DNA of 64,000 bases, from NCBI GenBank assembly GCA_025991245.1, contig BQMJ01000070.1:1-64000 (forward strand). Direction: 5' to 3'. Within the stretch, counting starts at the first letter, position 1, and each line of letters starts with the position of its first letter. The position numbers and the translations under genes were made by a program. This document shows, piece after piece, positions 1 to 13,299 of the stretch. Source of the DNA: Galdieria partita (lineage: Eukaryota > Rhodophyta > Bangiophyceae > Galdieriales > Galdieriaceae). The notes below the pieces were generated by a model. That model searched no databases and had not been told where the DNA came from. It saw nothing but the letters and a program-made list of their open reading frames with translations.

Positions 1-515
1 AACCCTAAATAAACCCTAAATAAACCCTAAATAAACCCTAATAAACCCTAAATAAACCCTAATAAACCCTAATAAACCCTAATAAACCCTAATAAACCCT
101 AATAAACCCAATAAACCCTAATAAACCCTAATAAACCCTAATAAACCCTAAATAAACCCTAATAAACCCTAATAAACCCTAATAAACCCTAATAAACCCT
201 AATAAACCCTAATAAACCCTAATAAACCCTAATAAACCCTAATAAACCCTAATAAACCCTAAATAAACCCTAATAAACCCTAAATAAACCCTAATAAACC
301 CTAATAAACCCTAATAAACCCTAATAAACCCTAATAAACCCTAATAAACCCTAATAAACCCTAAATAAACCCTAAATAAACCCTAATAAACCCTAATAAA
401 CCCTAATAAACCCTAATAAACCCTAATAAACCCTAATAAACCCTAATAAACCCTAATAAACCCTAATAAACCCTAATAAACCCTAATAAACCCTAATAAA
501 CCCTAATAAACCCTA
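1..515. repeat. Telomere repeat array (C-rich strand)
   Basis: Tandem AATAAACCCT (10 nt) units with scattered AAATAAACCCT (11 nt) units run from base 1. The G-strand form is AGGGTTTATT or AGGGTTTATTT, which looks like the plant-type TTTAGGG core with an AT extension. A C-rich strand reading 5' to 3' at the left end is the orientation expected of a left chromosome end. One unit near base 110 lacks the CT. The array is abrupt at base 1, so the true terminus is probably only sampled. Confidence 0.95.
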
Positions 516-660
516 ATAGAACCCTAATAGAACCCAATAAACCCTAATAGAACATAATAGAACCTAATAAACCCTAATAGAACCTAATAGAACATAATAG
601 AACCTAATAAACCCTAATAGAACCTAATAGAACATAATAGAACCTAATAGATCCTAGTAC
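516..660. repeat. Degenerate telomere variants with 40-bp higher-order pattern
   Basis: Variant 10-mers replace the canonical unit: AATAGAACCT, AATAGAACAT and AATAAACCCT. From about 545 to 650 they recur in a fixed order of four 10-mers (AATAAACCCT, AATAGAACCT, AATAGAACAT, AATAGAACCT), a 40-bp super-unit seen between two and three times. This is typical of proximal telomere sequence evolving by unequal exchange rather than by telomerase. Confidence 0.85.
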
Positions 661-3113
661 AACCTCAGTAAAACCTCAGTAAAGCCTGAATAAGAAAGAA
701 AAATGCATGTTCTTTTCTGTCAGGCTACGTGTATTTTAGAATTCACTGCTTTTTCTTCGTGAATGCATCAGAGAAGAAAGTCCTTCAATTCTACCAATCG
801 ATCTACGTTGGCTTCTAGTATATTTAATTAGGTCACATTTTTTATAATGTTTGTTTTAATGTCCATATGACTTCTGTTTTGTGCTTCTTTTTCTTTGTGT
901 ATTTCAGTTTCATTGCGGAAACACTGGGAAGCCTAAAGAAAGTGTTTACATTTTATCTTTAAGTAATGATCGTTCTTTTTCTAGCCATATTCCTGTTGTG
1001 TTGGGGCGATTGAAAATTTTAAGCGGTTTGCTTCAATGAAAATCTTTTTTGGTTGTTTTTAGCCTTATTTCCTTTCTCTTTTATTGTCCAAGTTGTAAAG
1101 CAAATTATTAAAGCTTTAATTTCATTTTTTTTTGTTCTTAGTTAAGGCCCTTTATAATGTGTAGAGAATTCTCGAGTTTTCATATAATAGATGAATTTTC
1201 CTTTATATATCCTGTTTATTTTTTTCTATAGTATGTGACTTTGGATTCAAACAGTACTAAACCTTAATAAAACTTAATTGAGCCTGATAAAAAGAGTTCC
1301 TATTGCCCTGTATCAGACCATCTGCATTTGAACAATTATCACTGTCTATGTCATATTTATTTGTTAAAGAAAAAAGCGATGTTTTTCTATGAAGGCCTTT
1401 ACTTTTGCTGTTAGTCTCTTAAAATTAGTCAATTTTAATTGATGCTTCTTGTTTTGCTAGTGGTAAAATGACGTGCCTTGTGAGCCAGTTTTTTGTATGT
1501 TTGTATTTGTTGTTCATTAAGGGAAGACCTGGAAATTTAAGGAAAATTTTAAGATGGGATTTTTAATTCAAAGCTCTTTTGAGTTGAAGCATTTTTCTGC
1601 TGCTTTGCAATAATTCGAATTTGTGAGGCATTTAGAAATTGTGAACATTTTTCTTAAGTAGCTCCTTTTTGTTGTCATTTGCAATATTACCGACGTTCTT
1701 GATTGACCTAGTGGAACAGTAAATTTATATGCTTTCACATTATTTTTTTTTGCTTTGTCTGATATTTGTGCCAAATCTATTTGGCGTAAGATCCTTTTGG
1801 TTTCTGATATTGGATGAATTTACCTTGAAGCACCCTGTTAATATCTTCCAATTGTATTTGAAAGTTTAGTTAAATATGCTTATTTAACTAGAAATTATAC
1901 CCTAATGAAGCCTAGAAAACCAAAATAAAGAAAAATTCTTATTGCTTCTAGCCTGGGCATACCTAATTTTTCAATCCATTGCGCTCTAGTTGTCTCAAAG
2001 TAGGAGTACGCAAAGTAAATTGGTTGTGTCTGGTTTCTTATTTATGCTTTTTGTCAAAGAATAGCTACGTATTTTTTATTTTTTATGCTCATTGTGCTAC
2101 TGACCAAGTTTGGTTTCCTGTCAGCTACATTTTGTTTAAGATTCTTTTGGATTGGAAACTAGTGTTAGTTGTTACATTCCTCGTTTAATTCAGATTTTTT
2201 GAAGTTCACAATTTTCTGCTTCTTTTGCATTGTTTTGAGATTTCAAGTCTTTCGTTTAAATGGTACTCTTCTGGCTAGTTTAGTCTAAAAAACGAGCAAT
2301 GTACGCGAAGAAGTCGTCAAAACAGTTGAGCAATCTGTCACAATTAACATTTTCCTCTCTTTATTCTTTGTTGTTTTCGTTATTGCATTCAAGGGTTGTC
2401 CCTTCTTTTTACTACTTTTCTATAATTAAAAAAACATTTTTCTTCTGTATTTCATTGTCATATAGCAAATGAACTCCCTTTCATTAAAAGCATTGTATTT
2501 TTTTTCTACGAGTCGATTGCTGTAACGTGTTAACTTCGTTTCACACGGTCGACAAATATCTACCCCACGAGAACAGGTTCAATGTATTGATGATGTAAAC
2601 AACATGTGGTATATGAAAATTCTTCAATATATCTTCTTCTTTCTATTTCTCTGATTTCTCATTCTATGGTTTGCTCGTAAAATTGGTATCTGTATTGTTT
2701 CTTTAATAAACTTTGGATACAAGTGTAGCCCTTATAATGCAAAGATTGCCTATTCCCCTTTGATACATTGCATAAATGCCTCTTCAATACCTTTTCATAG
2801 TGCCATTATGATAGAACTGAAACTAAAATGCTGAAATCTTTTTTTTTAGTGTTGCCATTAATTTTAAAAATTATTGAGTTTTTTATGCAATAATGCTACA
2901 GTAATGTTTCTCGCAAATTTGTCTTTTCATATAGGTTTCTATGGGTATTACTTGGTAACGATAATGATATTTCTTTATTGCCTTTTCTTATTAAATTCGT
3001 TGATATCTCCAGTGCACATATAATGAAAAACTTCACGATTTGGATAGTTTCGAAACTTTTGTTTCGATCGTTTTACCAAGACTTTCATAGTTGAACCTTA
3101 TGAGAATCGTCTT
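650..3113. repeat. Subtelomeric repeat unit, copy 1
   Basis: This stretch aligns over its length with 3114-5607. Shared landmarks include the AAAAATGCATG region near 697 (against ~3188), GGGCATACCTA near 1955 (against ~4441), the CACACGGTCGACAAATATCT stretch near 2542 (against ~5027) and the GTTTTACCAAGAC stretch near 3070 (against ~5560). The copies differ by many substitutions and small indels, so the duplication is not recent. Short telomere-like patches occur near 1255-1290 and 1900-1915. The short open frames here lack family resemblance and are not supported as genes. Confidence 0.8.
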
Positions 3114-5607
3114 TATTAAACCCTAATAGTAAACCAAAAGTAGACCGTATAGTAAACCCTCAGTAGAACCTCAATAAGACAAAAAAAATGCATGCTTCCT
3201 TCTGCCAGGCTGCACTTATTTTGCAAGTCACTCATTTTTTTTCATTAGTGCATTAGAGAAGCAGCTTAATCCTATCAAGCTTTTTACCCTTGCTTCTAGT
3301 AGAATCAATTATGTCGCAAATTTTTTAGGAGTATTCTAAAGATGACGATGTGACTTCTTTTATGAGCTTATTTCGGTTCTGCTTCTATTTGAGTTTTACT
3401 GCGAGAATGCTTCAAACGTAAAGAGAATGTCTACATTTTACTCGTAAATATTGGTCGCCCTTATTTGTTTAGGCATTTTTCTGTTGTTTTGTGTTGATTG
3501 AAAAGTTTAAGCGGTTTGCTCAAATGGAAACTTTTTTGTAGTAACTGTTGTTTTGACATTGTCGTCTTTCATTGACCAAGGTGTGAAGCAATTTTTAAAG
3601 CTTTGATTACATATCAGTTTTCTTTGTTCTTCGTTGAACCCTTATATGTTGTGTAAAGGATACTCGAACTTTCTTATAATGGATGAATGTGTCTTTATTT
3701 ATCCTACTAATATTTTTCTATAGTATGTGACTTTGGATAAAAATAGTAATAAACCTTAATAAAACTTAATAAACCCTGATAAGAAAGTTCCCATTGCCCT
3801 GTACCAAAACATCCGCATTTGAAATTTATTAGGTTCTCTGTCATCACAATGCATTAGAGGAAGAAAGTGAATTGGTTCCACCAAAACCTTTACTTTTGCT
3901 TTTAGTCTGGTGAAAATAATTATTCTCAAACTGTGCTGCTTGTTTTGCCAGTGATGAAATGACTTGCCTTGTGAGCTATCTTTGTGTACGTTTGTATTTT
4001 TTGTTTATTACTGGAAAACCTGGGAATTTACTGAAAATTTTAAGATGCTATTTTTTAAAGCCTTTTTAAGGAATTTCTCTGTTGCTTCGCAGTAATTCGA
4101 AATTCTGAGCTTTTAGAAATTGTGAGCATTTTTCTTCAATGGTTCCTTTTTCTTGTTGTTAGTATTATTACCGTTCGTTCTTGATTGACCGAGTGGCACA
4201 GTAAATTTATGGATTTTTTTCATTATGATATTTTTCTTTGTCTGGTATTTGTGCCGAATCTATTTGGTTTAAGATCCTTTTGGTTTATTATATTGGATGA
4301 ATTTACCTTGATTCACCCTTTTAATATCTTTTTACAGTATTTGAACGTTTTGGTAAATATACATATTCAACTTGAAATTATACTCTAATCAAGCCTAATA
4401 AATCCAAAACGAGAAAAAAATGCTTATAGTTTTTAGCCAGGGCATACCTAGTTTTTCAATTTATTGCGCTCTAGTAGTCTCAAAGTAGGAGTGGGCAGAG
4501 TAAATTGTTTATGTCTGGTTTCTTATTTTTTGCTAAAGAATAGTTACGTATTGTTTCGTTTTTTATGCTCGTTGTGCTACTGACCAAGTCTTTTTTCCTT
4601 TCAGCTACACTTTGTTCAAGCTTTTTTTGGATTGGAAACTAGACTTAGTTGTTACATTCTTTGTTTTGTTCAAATTTTTTTTGGAGTTCACAAATCTTTG
4701 CTTCTTTTGTATTGTTCCGAGAATTTAAGTGTTTCGTTTAAATGGTACCCTTCTGGTGTCATAAGTGTAAGGCGCGAGCAATGTACGTGAACAAGTCGTT
4801 GCAGCAGTAGAGCAATCTGACACTATTAACATTTTCATTTCTTTGTTTTTTGCTGCGTTCATTGTTGTCTTCAAGGATTGTCCTCCTTTTTTCTACTTTT
4901 ACTCCAATGAGAAAAAAAATATTTTTCTTCTGTATTTTAATGTCATATAGTTACTAAATTCCCTTTCATCAAAACTATTGTATTTTTTCTCTCTGAGCAG
5001 TTTGCTGTAACTTTTTTACTTTGTTTCACACGGTCGACAAATATCTGCAGGACGAGAACAGGTACTGATGATGTGAGAAACATGTAGTATATGGAAATTC
5101 TTCAATGTATTCTCAAGTTTCTATTTCTCAAAATTCTTATTATACTATGGCTTTCTTATAGAATTGGTATTTGCATTGTTTTTTTTGATAAACTTTAGAA
5201 ACAAGTGTAGCCCTTACAATGCAAAGATTGCCTATTCCCCTTTGATGTATTGCATAAACTTCTCTTCAATACCTTTCCATGATGCCAATGTAATAGAACT
5301 GAAACTGAACTGCTGTAATCTTTTTCTTCTTTCTTTTAATATTGTCATAAATTTTATAAATTCTTGAACTTTTTTATGCATTAATGGCACAGTAATGTTT
5401 CTCATAAATTTCTCTTTTCATATAGGTTTGTATGGGTACTACTTAGTAACGATATTGATATTTCTTTATTGATGCTTCTTATTAAGATCGTTGCTATCTT
5501 CAGTGCATACATAATAATAAGAGTTTAATTTAGATAGTTTCGAAACTTCTGTTTCGATCGTTTTACCAAGACATTTATGGTTGAACCTTACCCTATGAAA
5601 ATCGTCT
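3114..5607. repeat. Subtelomeric repeat unit, copy 2
   Basis: Second tandem copy of the ~2.47 kb unit. It opens with a telomere-like patch (ATTAAACCCTAATAG and variants, about 3114-3170) and has further telomere-like patches near 3745-3780 and 4383-4405, at the same relative positions as in copy 1. It ends at ~5607, after which similarity to copy 1 stops. No gene is supportable inside it. Confidence 0.8.
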
Positions 5608-8600
5608 TGAAAAATCTGTCTTAGATAGCAAAAATTTAAGTCGCGTAATTTGGTCACTTTGTTGTATTCTACGTTGCAGTGTTATTGAAAATGTAAACAT
5701 TTGGTAGGTAGTTTTTACTTTCTGACGGCCTAAAGGTACTGCTTGTTTCATTCTGTGAGTACCCTTAACTTGAAATATAGTGTCGCTATACATATTTAGC
5801 AAAAAGTATACAATGCTTATGGTATTCTTGGATTTTCAAAAGCAAAACATTGTGTTTTGGTAAACTTTTCGATCCGCCTTTTATCTATTCTCAACAATGC
5901 CAAACTGAGAATCAATTTGTTGGTTTTTCAGTGTGATTATTACTATGCCCTAGATTCTTGCTCAATTGTCGTTTTCTAAGAATGATTGAATTAGGAGATT
6001 CAATCGTCGTATAGACACTTAGTTCACAATTTAAAAAATTCAGCTTTTTGCTCCATTTTCTTCTAGTACTACTGTCTGTTTTCCTTTTGTGTCTTATGTC
6101 TTATAACCCTAATAATGTGTAATGAAGCTTTTCTAGGTTCTATTTCACCTATGTACTAAAATGTTCGAGGTGAGAATACGTTGATTTTTTGTATATGCAG
6201 ATTTGTTCTACTATTTTTTTAACTAAATTTTGCATTATGACCTACTGTTTACCTCTGAGAACAACTAGAAATATTGATGCCCATAAAGGACAAATAATGT
6301 ATTGAAATTCTTCAATTTTTTCACTTGGGCCGACCTCCTTAAATTCTTTCTTTTTCTATAGACTCTATTTGACACGATATTTTTATCGCTCTTCTAATGA
6401 ACCCTAGATAATTTTAGAAAAACAGTTCAACTTTTTTTTATTTGAAAAGACACGATTTTTCATTCCTTTTTCTAAAAGGCATGTGTCTTTCTCAATTCAT
6501 TAGGTCGTCATAAAAGAATCTAATAGAGTATAAAAGTGAGCGGTTTATTTTAGGTTACATACTTGTCAAATTGTGTCAACTTTTTTGAGGATTTTTGTGA
6601 TTTTGCTAATTTATCTCGAGTGACAAAGTAATTCTTCCTTCGAAATTTTTTGGAATTACCCCACAGTTGTATATGCATTGCATGAAAACGATATCCAATG
6701 ATTCCATTTCTTTCATTTTTATTGAAATTTTTAATTTTTCTTTAGGAGCTGAGCAATTTGGTTGTGAATTTGATATACTGCGAAATGTAAATCTGGTAAT
6801 CTTTACAGCTACCGCTTTGCATGAATTTATTTTACCGAAGTCGTTTTCGATATCGAAAAGTGACAATTTTTTTGAGGAGTATAACCTTGTAACTGTTGGT
6901 TGTTACTATGTGGCATCTTTTATCAGACACCTTTTTTTGTAAAAACTATTTTTGCTTTCTTATGGTAACTGGATACACCTGTTCCATTTTATGTTCTCGC
7001 ATTATGTTATACTCGAATGGCAGTGTTGATACATATAAGGAAGATAAAGCAAGCTACATTTTTGCCATAAAAAAGTCTCAAATGAATGAAATAGTTAGCA
7101 ATCTAGCCACAAAGATTCAATGTTGTTCTATAGCAACTTGGATTATGTCAGTTTGACTATGCTTCGAATGACAGCTTGTAGAGAAACATATCTCTCAAGA
7201 GCACTTTTCCTCCATGAGTTTGTTGTATTTTTATTCTTGTTCTTTGAAATCATCCTGTTGTTTTTGTTTCTCTCCTTAAACATATAAAATGTCTTTTAAG
7301 TATTTCAATTTGAAAAAAGTACTGGATTGTTTCCGACTGAGAATATAGCAGGTTTTTCGTTGAACATGCATTTTGGACACTTCTTCTTACTATCTTTTGC
7401 ATTGTCGACTAATGTCCGTTGAAGAAAACAATTAGAGATATACTTATTCAATAAAGACAAGTAGTATATGAGAATTCTTCGACTTTCTAGAGATTCTATC
7501 TCTCTCGCAGTCTCTCTTTTCTCTATGGGTTATTTTAAAAATCCCTATCTGTATCGTTCATTTGTTAGTCTATAAGTGTACGAAAGAAAGAAAAGTTACA
7601 AAGGTCTATAAAAAAAAAAAGAATTGTCTAGTGTCCTCTGACATCCGTCATGCGCTTTCCTTCAATGAATTATGTTCTTGTGAAACCAATGTTATGAAGC
7701 AAAGAATTATTTAATGATACACATATTTTGACTTACCTTGTTGCTTTCATATTCAGTAGTTTCGAAGTTTTTTTTTTTGTTTGTTGATCCATTCGTGTCA
7801 ATTCAATTTCGCCTATGAATCTTCATCCCCTAACATACTCGTGCACTTGTACCGCTTTTGACTGAGGAAACGTTTTCATTTGTTTAGAGCTAACATAACT
7901 CATTATTTACTTGAAATGTTGCTAAACTAAATCGGCTCCGTTTTCTGAAACATCTTTGCTCGGAATCTACCAAATCACAGTCATTCTCAATTCATTGACA
8001 GTAGTTTTAAGAGTACAACCTTTTATCGCCTTGTGTTTCTTTGTGGTGTCTTATTTATCATTTAGCCATCCGATAATGCAGTTTTTTACGTTTTCTGATA
8101 CATTTATATTCCTTATTTCATTCTGTGAGTATCTTCGTACACTAATCTGCTACTTTGGTGATGGTATACATATTGAACCAAAAGTAAGCAATACCATACA
8201 TATGCCATAAGAAAGCCTCCAACTGGAAGAAACAGTTAACAGTAACAACATAAATGTTCCATCATGTCTACTGTTCTTCATCTTTCTTCTTGCTTTATGT
8301 CTAGCTGGTCAATACTTTGCGCGATAACTATTAGAAGATTATATCACTGCGTGGCATTTTTCCTTATTGGTCATATTGTACTTTCTCTCTTTTTCTCTAC
8401 AATCAATTTGTTCTTCTTTGTTTTCTTAGATTTAAATACTTTTTTAGTCTTTTAGTATGCATTGCATAATATTTTGGTTTCTTCCTAGCTCTTTTCTCTA
8501 GAATTTTCTATTTGAAACTCTTTGTTTGGGAAGTCCTCCAAAATAAATTCTATTTCTTCCATTATTACCATAAGAAATTTCAATTGCGCTTTTGCTTTTC

Positions 8601-11200
8601 ATACTTTTCTTGTGTTTAAATCGGTACTTGGAGAATAGAAATTAAATGAATGCCTTCTTCTGGGGTACATATTCATTTTTACGATTTAATAGGAAGCAAG
8701 AGCAAGATTGAGACTAGATGTCTGTTTTAGTGACACAACTTGAAATACTGTGACACTTGCGAAGTTGCAGGAAAAGCTCTACTTGTAATTATTCTGGTGT
8801 ATTTGCAAAGTGGCTCAAGAATTTTCTCCTGTATCAAGTTTGGTAGAATGCACCATAGAGATTTTGAATCAATCGTTGGTCTTTCCTCAACTTTTCCAGA
8901 GGACAATGGAATATGAAAGAAGAGCTTGGTAAGTTCGATTCTTTTACTCATCTATTTATGTTGACTTCGACCACTACTTATTTTTATATTTACAAATAAA
9001 TAGCACTCTAGCCATCTTTTAGAGAGTTGGAGCTTACTCTTGGCTAATCGTGAAAAAGTTCATATGAAACAAGAAAACACAAATTAGCATATACAAACCA
9101 TTTTCTACAACTTTTTTCCACAAATATCTGCTTTAAAAAAATTTCGAAAAATTTTTGAATTTTGTCGAGAATTGGCTACGTAGAACAAAACACAGCCCAT
9201 GTCATGACAGCCAAAGGGCAATAGAGGAAAGTGAGGGGAAATGAATCAATGAACCCTCATGTGAACTCAAATAGCTTCTTACTGGATTTCCCAACGACCC
9301 AGCTTGGATTCTAATTCAGCCTAGTAAAATCTACAATGCAACAAGTTTTTCATTTGCAACACAATCTACTAAGGTTCTATATATTATTTGCTAACATAGT
9401 TTTCACAGATATCACTTTCTAATTCAGTCTCTTGTAAAGAATAGAGGTTTCTTTGTAAAATTGCATTTCTTCTTGTTGAGTGTGTATGGTTTTTGAATGT
9501 GTAGTTTTTTCCAGGTAGTACTTTAGGTGTTTTTTATGTTAATCTTTTTCCTCTTTCACATCACAGTGTAATTGGAAATGATTTCAGCTTGTGCATTATA
9601 AACAACTTTATTGTTTTAATGTATTTTATTCTGAATTTTTTGTATGGTCCGCCTTTATATGTTTTACTAATTGTTTTAATTCGCCACTGGGCTATATAAA
9701 ATTCGTAAACTTTTTCTTCTCCTAGACTTCCTGTAACTTAGAAATTTGATTGTGTCTGTCCTTGTTTTGGCTGGGTAGTTTGTTTTGAGCTAATATTGTT
9801 GTTGCCAGAAATTTTTGGTTTTCTTTTTCTCTTTTCAATTGAATATTCTATGTGGAACTCTCACAAGTACATGGTGTCTTCAATAAGTTTCGGTGATAAA
9901 TAAAGCTTCTCATGTCAATTGTCTTGCATCTCTATTTATTGTTTTGATTGATATTGGGTTGTTCTAAAGTTTTCTTTTAAACTCTGGTCTTAGAAGCATT
10001 TTTGTATAGTTGTTCTTCATAATAAAGTTTTTGTTATAAAGCGATGCGAGAACTTTCTTTTTTTGGCGTTGGGTGATAGCTCTACTGCATTGGCCCCAGC
10101 TCTGTCCAATTATGAATAATTCTGATGGGCTGATTGGTAAAACTTGAATGGTCGATTGTAGTCTTTGCCTTTTTTTAAGAATTTGCGTTGATTCTTTGAA
10201 GTCTCTCTGTTTACAGCTTTGTGACTCAAAGTGTCTAAACGTTGAGTTTCTCGTCTCTCCTGAATTGGGTTAAAGCATATCCAAATTGCCAAGATTCGAT
10301 TTCTTAGATATTATCAATTGTATTTTTCTTCTATAATGGTCTTTTTGGTACTGTGTATTGCAATTGGTGTTTGTCTTTCTTTCTTCGCTAAAAGTATTTC
10401 TCGTTTGTATATAAATGATAAGGTAGTTTGTCTATAAAGAAATTACGTGTCGTGTACATTTTTTATTATCAATTGAATAGAAAAAATTCCTTGCCTTTCA
10501 GACATTTTTATCATTATGACAATCCAAATGTTGGCTAGAGTTCTTCTTGTATAATTAACTAGTCACGAAATTAAGCGTATATTCATTCACGAACGCTAGA
10601 CTTCTATGAAAATAGAATTTTGGCAACCGTACCCACCAGTATGAAGATCGATCGTTCAAGTAAACAGGGCATCAAGAATAAAATATTCATGTCTTGCTCA
10701 ATTTTGCTTTGTAACATAGGAAGATCCTGGAATATCTTGCGCATATCTAGGAATGTTGCTCAGTAGAGTAATTTAATATGCTGAAAGAATCGCTGTGTCT
10801 AAAATGAGCAATATATTTATAAATTCGTGGACAGTTGTCAGTTTGTATACTTTGTGCTTGTCAGCCTTCTTATAGAATTATACGTTGTATAGTTGTTTGT
10901 GATTTCCCAATAGAAAGACAGGGCTATTTAAATGCCTACAGTAATACTATTCAAACAATATCCTTTCCAAAACTGTGTCGCACAAACTTTCAACTGCTAA
11001 GTATTTATAGACTTGAGCACAAAAGACTACGGTAGCTATTCCAAACATACACTATGCCGACGAGTTGCGAAGCCTCTCTTTTGTGAAAATTTTTCCCATC
11101 AGATGCTCCTTTTCTTACAAGTTTTGTTTCGAATTTGCATCCTTCAAGTGACCTCGTCAAGTAAGATTAGCAAACAACGACGTAAAGATGCTTCAAAGTG
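5608..11200. other. AT-rich subtelomeric DNA, no supportable gene
   Basis: T-rich on the plus strand, with only short open frames and no recognisable protein. Some pieces are old relatives of the flanking repeats: 7440-7570 resembles 2590-2730 (the AGTATATGA/GAATTCTTC and ATCTGTAT regions), and about 5870-6110 resembles about 14390-14640 (a region around GAATGATTGAATT and ACTACTGTCT). It looks like a graveyard of diverged subtelomeric repeats. I see no RNA gene or mobile-element structure. Confidence 0.6.
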
Positions 11201-11219
11201 GGTGTACAAACTCTGTTCA

Positions 11220-11680
11220 CGTCCGTTTTCGAAACAGCAACTCACAGTTGAACTGCGCAGTTCAGTGGCCACGAGCCAACCTCCCCTCTCCACTTGGACA
11301 ATAGATTCTCAATAGACAAAAACTGACAATGACAGAAATCGGTTTTGTGAAGAACCGAAGAGAATCAACCCAGAATATATTCCGAATGTTACAAAAGATC
11401 TTGGTGATTGTTCCACGAGGGAGAGTCTTCAACAACTGTTTACAGGACAACAGTTAGCTGTACAATTCAGTTCAAAGACCAAGTTCCATTGAAAGACTAT
11501 ATTGGGACAAAGATTCAGACTCAAAGACTATTTGGAGCCTTTGTGCCCACTGGTGCCTCAGCACTCCGAAGGAACAAAGTCTTCAAACAGACCAGAAACT
11601 AAAGATCAACAATTCTCTCGAACAGAACCTACGTTGCATTCGACAAGAACTTAAGCGACTTTGAGGTTCAAGCCAAGTCG
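11220..11680 (+). repeat. Diverged copy 1 of the NTPase-associated upstream module
   Basis: Shares ordered landmarks with 13300-13760, 15790-16120 and 20560-20900: a CTCTCC(A)CTTGGA-like stretch, AAACTGAC, a tract ending in GGAGCCT followed by a TTT/CATTACC-type stretch, then a GATCAACA(A/G)TTCTC stretch. Divergence is high. No NTPase reading frame follows it before the next copy. Open frames of 60-100 codons here read across the repeat and are not credible as genes. Confidence 0.6.
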
Positions 11681-13299
11681 TTGGCAGGAAACGACCAAAA
11701 CAAACTGGGCCTTGGTTGGTATTTCAAAAAGTGCGAAATCATAAAACTTCAAAGTTTTTTTCGTACTAAAAAGTTCTCCTCTCAATTCAACTAGTTATAT
11801 TTTCATAAAAAGGAACAATTTTATCCACTTCAAAACAGGTGGTAACAAAGCAACTACAGCCACAGTTGAGCAAAACAATCACAAAAGGAAGATTGGGCAA
11901 AGGGACGTTGAAGAGCTCTTCGAGTACCGTCAAAAGTGCACACGCCATATAGTTTCATATGTACCTAGTGAAAACTTTCCAAGGGAACCTTCCACTCAAA
12001 GGTTTACCTAGAATACTATTGATTCTCTAACGTTGCATTATTTAAAGAGAACCGTTGTGTTAGAATGATCGTTGACATACCGCTGAGAGTAAAGCCCGCC
12101 ATTGTATAGTGAGATAAACTCACCTTTGTTATTTACCTTGAAGATTTACTGGCTTCAAGTTGATTTGGAGAACATTGAGCTCTAGTCGATAGGAATCATT
12201 TCAAGAAAGTATAATCTGCCACTTTCAACAAGAAGAGCGTGTTTCCCACGACTTGGAACGAGTGGGTGTGCAGTCGCCAAGTTGTCATAGAGAAATTTCG
12301 TCAAGTAGAGTGAACACTTGTGCTGATCAATGTCTAGCTGAACTGTTTGCAACTTGGAGGACTGTGAGTGTTGTGTTACTAGTATCAGGGACTTTTTAGA
12401 CTTTTGCAGATTTGAGTTTATACACTCTGGTCGAGTGTTTCAGTTAACAACAAAACGTTTAAGTACACGTTGGAAGTGACACATGTATATAATTTGTATT
12501 TTGCCTACAAGTATGTTGATAAAGAATCCAGTCGAGTTTCTCAATTTGCTTGAATACATAGACCAAGTGTCGCATATTCTATTTTGTATAGTTCAATTGC
12601 GAAAATAAAGAATCGATTGTTGACTCTTTCTATTTTGTATAAAAGCTATATATGAAAACTGTCCATAATGGCATAGCGTCACGACTCACATAGTAAGTGT
12701 CGTTGCAAGATCCTTGCCTTGTTTGTCCCTTGACAACAAAAGTCACCAACACAGATCCTCGGCACACTTCCTCCAATATATCTAAAACAGCGCAAAGTTT
12801 CAGACAGTCTATGTTTCACAAAACTCAACAATCTACCACGGAAAATTCTAGAAACACTAGAGCAGTCCAAACTTGAAAAACATAACCAAGTTGTCAAGGG
12901 TGGCTTCCCAAGACAACAATTTGTCTGTGCTAGTAAAGCCATAAAACAAAGAGCAAAAAGGAAAGAAAGCAGCAACTCCTAAATTTTTCAACCATACCCA
13001 GAGTACTTGAACACGCTATGAAGCTAGTACCGGAACTCACTCTCTAGTTCCCTCAGAGTTTCTTGGATAAACAACACAGACGCATCTACAAAAGTTCTAT
13101 TAAAACTCTGCTCTCATAAAAAAAATTTCAAAGTTAGCTAGTTCCTACATATATTCTAAAAAGCAGTGACAAATCTCAAAGTTGGATAGGTTGTACAATT
13201 TTGAAACATATCAACTGGTCAAGCACTCAAACAGTCATAAAGCTTTATCTAATTCCCAGTCAACTAGCTCATATATTACAACTTTCGTGATTTCTTCAA
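11681..13299. other. Intergenic subtelomeric DNA, no supportable gene
   Basis: This stretch is somewhat less T-rich than the region to its left. Parts near 12030-12110 weakly resemble the 16320-16400 part of the upstream module (a GTTGTGTT...GATCGTTGACA neighbourhood), suggesting it is an older extension of module copy 1. A 98-codon minus-strand frame at 12679-12975 has a signal-peptide-like hydrophobic start but no ATG at its beginning and no recognisable family, so it is not called. Confidence 0.45.

Noticed and set aside
11013-11602. Overlapping plus-strand frames of 60-100 codons
   Set aside because: They read through diverged module copy 1, and the corresponding frames are not preserved in the other three copies.
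12679-12975. 98-codon minus-strand frame with a signal-peptide-like start
   Set aside because: It begins on a non-ATG codon, lies in repeat-derived DNA, has no family resemblance and no conserved copy.
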